A stretch of DNA of 64,000 nt, taken from contig NZ_JBMSDT010000005.1 of assembly GCF_049445795.1 (NCBI RefSeq), forward strand, positions 354,500-418,499, given 5' to 3'. The DNA is from Larkinella sp049445795. Lineage in GTDB: Bacteria; Bacteroidota; Bacteroidia; Cytophagales; Spirosomataceae. Made by a program: the position numbers and the translations under genes. Positions 61,911-64,000 of the stretch are shown here, in pieces (within the stretch, counting starts at the first letter, position 1; each line of letters opens with the position of its first letter). Under the pieces are notes generated by a model. The model had not been told where the DNA came from. It saw nothing but the letters and a program-made list of their open reading frames with translations, and ran no database searches.

Positions 61911-63908
61911 ATGGCAACCCATCACAATCATTCCCACGACGGGCACGACCATGATCACAACCACGAGGCCCTGGACCTGGTCGAAACCGACGCATCGGGT
62001 CCGGAAACGGGCGGTTCGGCCCACGCGCATTCGGTTTGGGAAAAGCTGGGCGAATACGGACCGGTTAGCCTCAGTCTGGCGCTGTTGCTGGGTGGTCTGG
62101 CGCTGGATCAGTACGCGGTCGACTGGTTCCGGGACCCCTGGCGGTTTATCTGGTATCTGGCCGCTTATTTACCGGTCGGCTGGCCGGTGTTGCGCCGGGC
62201 CGTTGCCAACATCCTGAAAGGCAACGTCTTCACCGAGTTTTTTCTGATGGGCGTGGCTACCATTGGCGCGTTCGCCATTCGGGAATACCCCGAAGGCGTG
62301 GCCGTCATGCTGTTTTACACCATCGGCGAACTGTTTCAGGATGCCGCCGTGCTGCGGGCGCGCCGTTCCATCAAGGCCTTACTGGACGTTCGGCCCGATA
62401 CGGTTACGGTGTTGCGCAACGGAAAAACCGTATCGACCAAAGCCGCTCAGGTCAAAATCGGCGACATTGTTCAGGTAAAACCGGGTGAAAAAGTGGGACT
62501 GGACGGCAAGCTGCGCTCCGAAACCGGCTCGTTCGACACGGCGGCCCTGACCGGCGAAAGCGTTCCGCGCACCATCACCCGGGGTGAAGACGTACTGGCA
62601 GGCATGATCAATCGGCAGACGTTGGTGGATATGGAAGTCACCACACTTTACCAGGATTCCAAGCTCTCGCGCATTCTGAAACTCGTGCAGGAAGCCACCA
62701 GCCGCAAGGCCCGGACGCAGGAGTTCATTGCCCGGTTTGCCAAAATTTACACCCCGATCATCTGCGCGCTAGCCCTGCTGATCACTGTCATTCCGTACTT
62801 TTTCGTGACGGAGTACCGGTTTCAGGACTGGCTGTACCGGGGGCTGGTTTTTCTCGTGATCGGCTGTCCGTGCGCTCTGGTCATTTCTATTCCGCTGGGC
62901 TATTTTGGCGGCATTGGAGCTGGGTCACGGCAGGGGATTCTGTTCAAAGGGTCGGTTTTTCTGGATCTGATTACGCAGGTCAAAACTGTGGTGATGGACA
63001 AAACAGGCACGCTGACCCAGGGTGTTTTCCGGGTGCAGGAAGCCAAAGCGGAAACGCTTTCCATCCGGGAACTGACCCGGCTGACGGCTTCGCTGGAAAG
63101 CAAATCGACGCACCCAGTTGCTACGGCCATCCTGACCTACGCGGGCACCAACGAGCCGCTGTTGCCGGTCGAAAACGTCGAAGAAATTCCGGGCCAGGGT
63201 CTAAAAGGCGTCGTTGGCGGGAAAACCGTGCTGGCCGGAAACGTCAAATTGCTCCACAACGTCAACATTCCCTTCGACAACGCCCTCACCGCCATTCCGT
63301 TTACGGTCGTGCTGGTGGCCGTCGACGGGCAGTTTGCCGGGTACTTCACGATTGCTGACGAGGAAAAACCGGATGCCGCCGAAACTGTCCGACAATTGCA
63401 CCGGATGGGCCTGAAAACTGTCATGCTGTCGGGCGACAAATCGGCGGTGGTGCAGGCCGTGGCTGCGAAAGTCGGCGTCGGGGAAGCCCTCGGCGACCTG
63501 CTGCCCGAAGACAAAGTGCGCGAGGTTGAGCGATTGAAACGGGCGTTGAGCAGTAATCCGAAGGCGAAACTGGCTTTTGTGGGCGACGGAGTCAACGACG
63601 CGCCGGTGGTGGCCCTGGCCGACGTGGGCCTGGCGATGGGCGGATTGGGTTCCGACGCGACCATCGAGACCGCCGACGTGGTGATCCAGACCGACCAGCC
63701 CGCGAAGATTGCCGTGGCAATCCGGATCGGGAAGGCCACGCGGCAGATTGTCTGGCAAAACATCACGTTGTCGCTGGTGGTCAAGGCGATTGTGCTGCTG
63801 CTGGGTGCGGGCGGGCTAGCCACGATGTGGGAAGCGGTTTTTGCTGACGTGGGGGTCGCCCTGCTCGCGATTCTGAACGCCGTCCGGGTCCAGAATTTGA
63901 AGTTTTAA
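61911..63908 (+). CDS. Heavy-metal P1B-type ATPase (ZntA/CadA-like)
   Basis: A 665-residue pump exporting Zn2+, Cd2+ or Pb2+ from the cytoplasm. The N-terminus is His-rich (MATHHNHSHDGHDHDHNHE) instead of a ferredoxin-like metal-binding domain. Key motifs are TGES (214-217), the ion site GCPCALVIS (C319, C321), the phospho-Asp D363 in DKTGTLT, and GDGVNDAP. The HP motif of P1B-ATPases is in KSTHPVATAI. The CPC with a downstream K in helix 8 is the P1B-2 (Zn/Cd) pattern. It begins 5 bp after the UreH-like gene and ends the operon; a variant R1 repeat starts at the next base. Confidence 0.94.
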   Translation: MATHHNHSHDGHDHDHNHEALDLVETDASGPETGGSAHAHSVWEKLGEYGPVSLSLALLLGGLALDQYAVDWFRDPWRFIWYLAAYLPVGWPVLRRAVANILKGNVFTEFFLMGVATIGAFAIREYPEGVAVMLFYTIGELFQDAAVLRARRSIKALLDVRPDTVTVLRNGKTVSTKAAQVKIGDIVQVKPGEKVGLDGKLRSETGSFDTAALTGESVPRTITRGEDVLAGMINRQTLVDMEVTTLYQDSKLSRILKLVQEATSRKARTQEFIARFAKIYTPIICALALLITVIPYFFVTEYRFQDWLYRGLVFLVIGCPCALVISIPLGYFGGIGAGSRQGILFKGSVFLDLITQVKTVVMDKTGTLTQGVFRVQEAKAETLSIRELTRLTASLESKSTHPVATAILTYAGTNEPLLPVENVEEIPGQGLKGVVGGKTVLAGNVKLLHNVNIPFDNALTAIPFTVVLVAVDGQFAGYFTIADEEKPDAAETVRQLHRMGLKTVMLSGDKSAVVQAVAAKVGVGEALGDLLPEDKVREVERLKRALSSNPKAKLAFVGDGVNDAPVVALADVGLAMGGLGSDATIETADVVIQTDQPAKIAVAIRIGKATRQIVWQNITLSLVVKAIVLLLGAGGLATMWEAVFADVGVALLAILNAVRVQNLKF

Positions 63909-64000
63909 GTACCCACGGACCGCCGGGCGGCCCCGTTTAGTCCGTGTTTTGGAGTTTATTCTCTCAAATTGGTCATTCTAACTCACACGGACTAAACGAG
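63909..64000. repeat. REP-like inverted repeat, family R1 copy C, variant with GC-rich module (cut by window edge)
   Basis: The left arm reads GTACCCACGGAC, then a 15-bp insert CGCCGGGCGGCCCCG, then TTTAGTCCGTG (63909-63946). The loop is like that of copy B. The right arm CACGGACTAAA (63986-63996) continues with CGAG, not GTCC as in copies A and B, so it seems to carry the complementary insert beyond the edge. The insert resembles the core of the palindrome at 56785. Confidence 0.85.

Overview
The window looks like a chromosomal segment of a Bacteroidota bacterium of the Cytophagales, most like the Spirosoma/Larkinella group (family placement is inference). The signs are roughly 53% GC by eye, promoters of the Bacteroidota type (TAnnTTTG at -7) with little Shine-Dalgarno signal, and lineage-typical genes: RicT with a Cys-rich head, a DUF4293 protein, a SusC-like/OMP_b-brl_3 outer membrane receptor, free-Met-R-sulfoxide reductase, MnmD, and an RND pump fused to its outer-membrane factor.

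Layout. 0-16.5 kb is mostly housekeeping: an AI-2E exporter cut by the left edge, a secreted propeller-like protein, a PhoB/PhoR-type two-component pair, Tag glycosylase, a pseudouridine synthase, RicT, two secreted lipoproteins, PurD, RecQ, KdsD, DUF4293, MnmD, fRMsr. 16.6-20.2 kb holds two Fe-S electron-transfer genes separated by a membrane glycosyltransferase-like gene, followed by tRNA-Phe. 20.6-34.5 kb has an outer-membrane barrel, tRNA-Gly, an OPT transporter, an esterase, a FAD oxidoreductase, an AraC regulator beside an SDR gene with an in-frame deletion, NhaA, a desaturase, a TonB-dependent-type receptor and an alpha/beta hydrolase. 34.5-39.4 kb is an AT-richer accessory island: lactonase-like MBL hydrolase with divergent HxlR regulator, AraC regulator, small lipoprotein, an intact IS5-type element, an SDR, and a scar of integrase and hydrolase fragments. 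39.5-55 kb returns to core-like genes (YgiQ, DPP IV, YceI, lactonase, GH18, GDPD, MFS) with one two-gene oddity: a GNAT protein overlapping a free-standing A-PCP-TE synthetase. 55.1-63.9 kb is one heavy-metal efflux operon: small Cys-rich exported protein, CzcA-type RND pump fused to a TolC-like factor, CzcB adaptor, UreH-like membrane protein, and a His-rich P-type ATPase.

The strongest signal not explained by genes is a set of long, nearly perfect inverted repeats of several unrelated sequence families. Most sit immediately after stop codons, and five of the convergent gene pairs are separated by little else. One family (arms built on a GTCCGTG hairpin) occurs three times; its third copy carries a GC-rich module that also forms the core of a 148-bp palindrome lying in frame inside the CzcA-type pump. 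A second notable signal is a compact three-tier RNA fold followed by an intrinsic terminator at 49.6 kb, with four mutually pairable segments.
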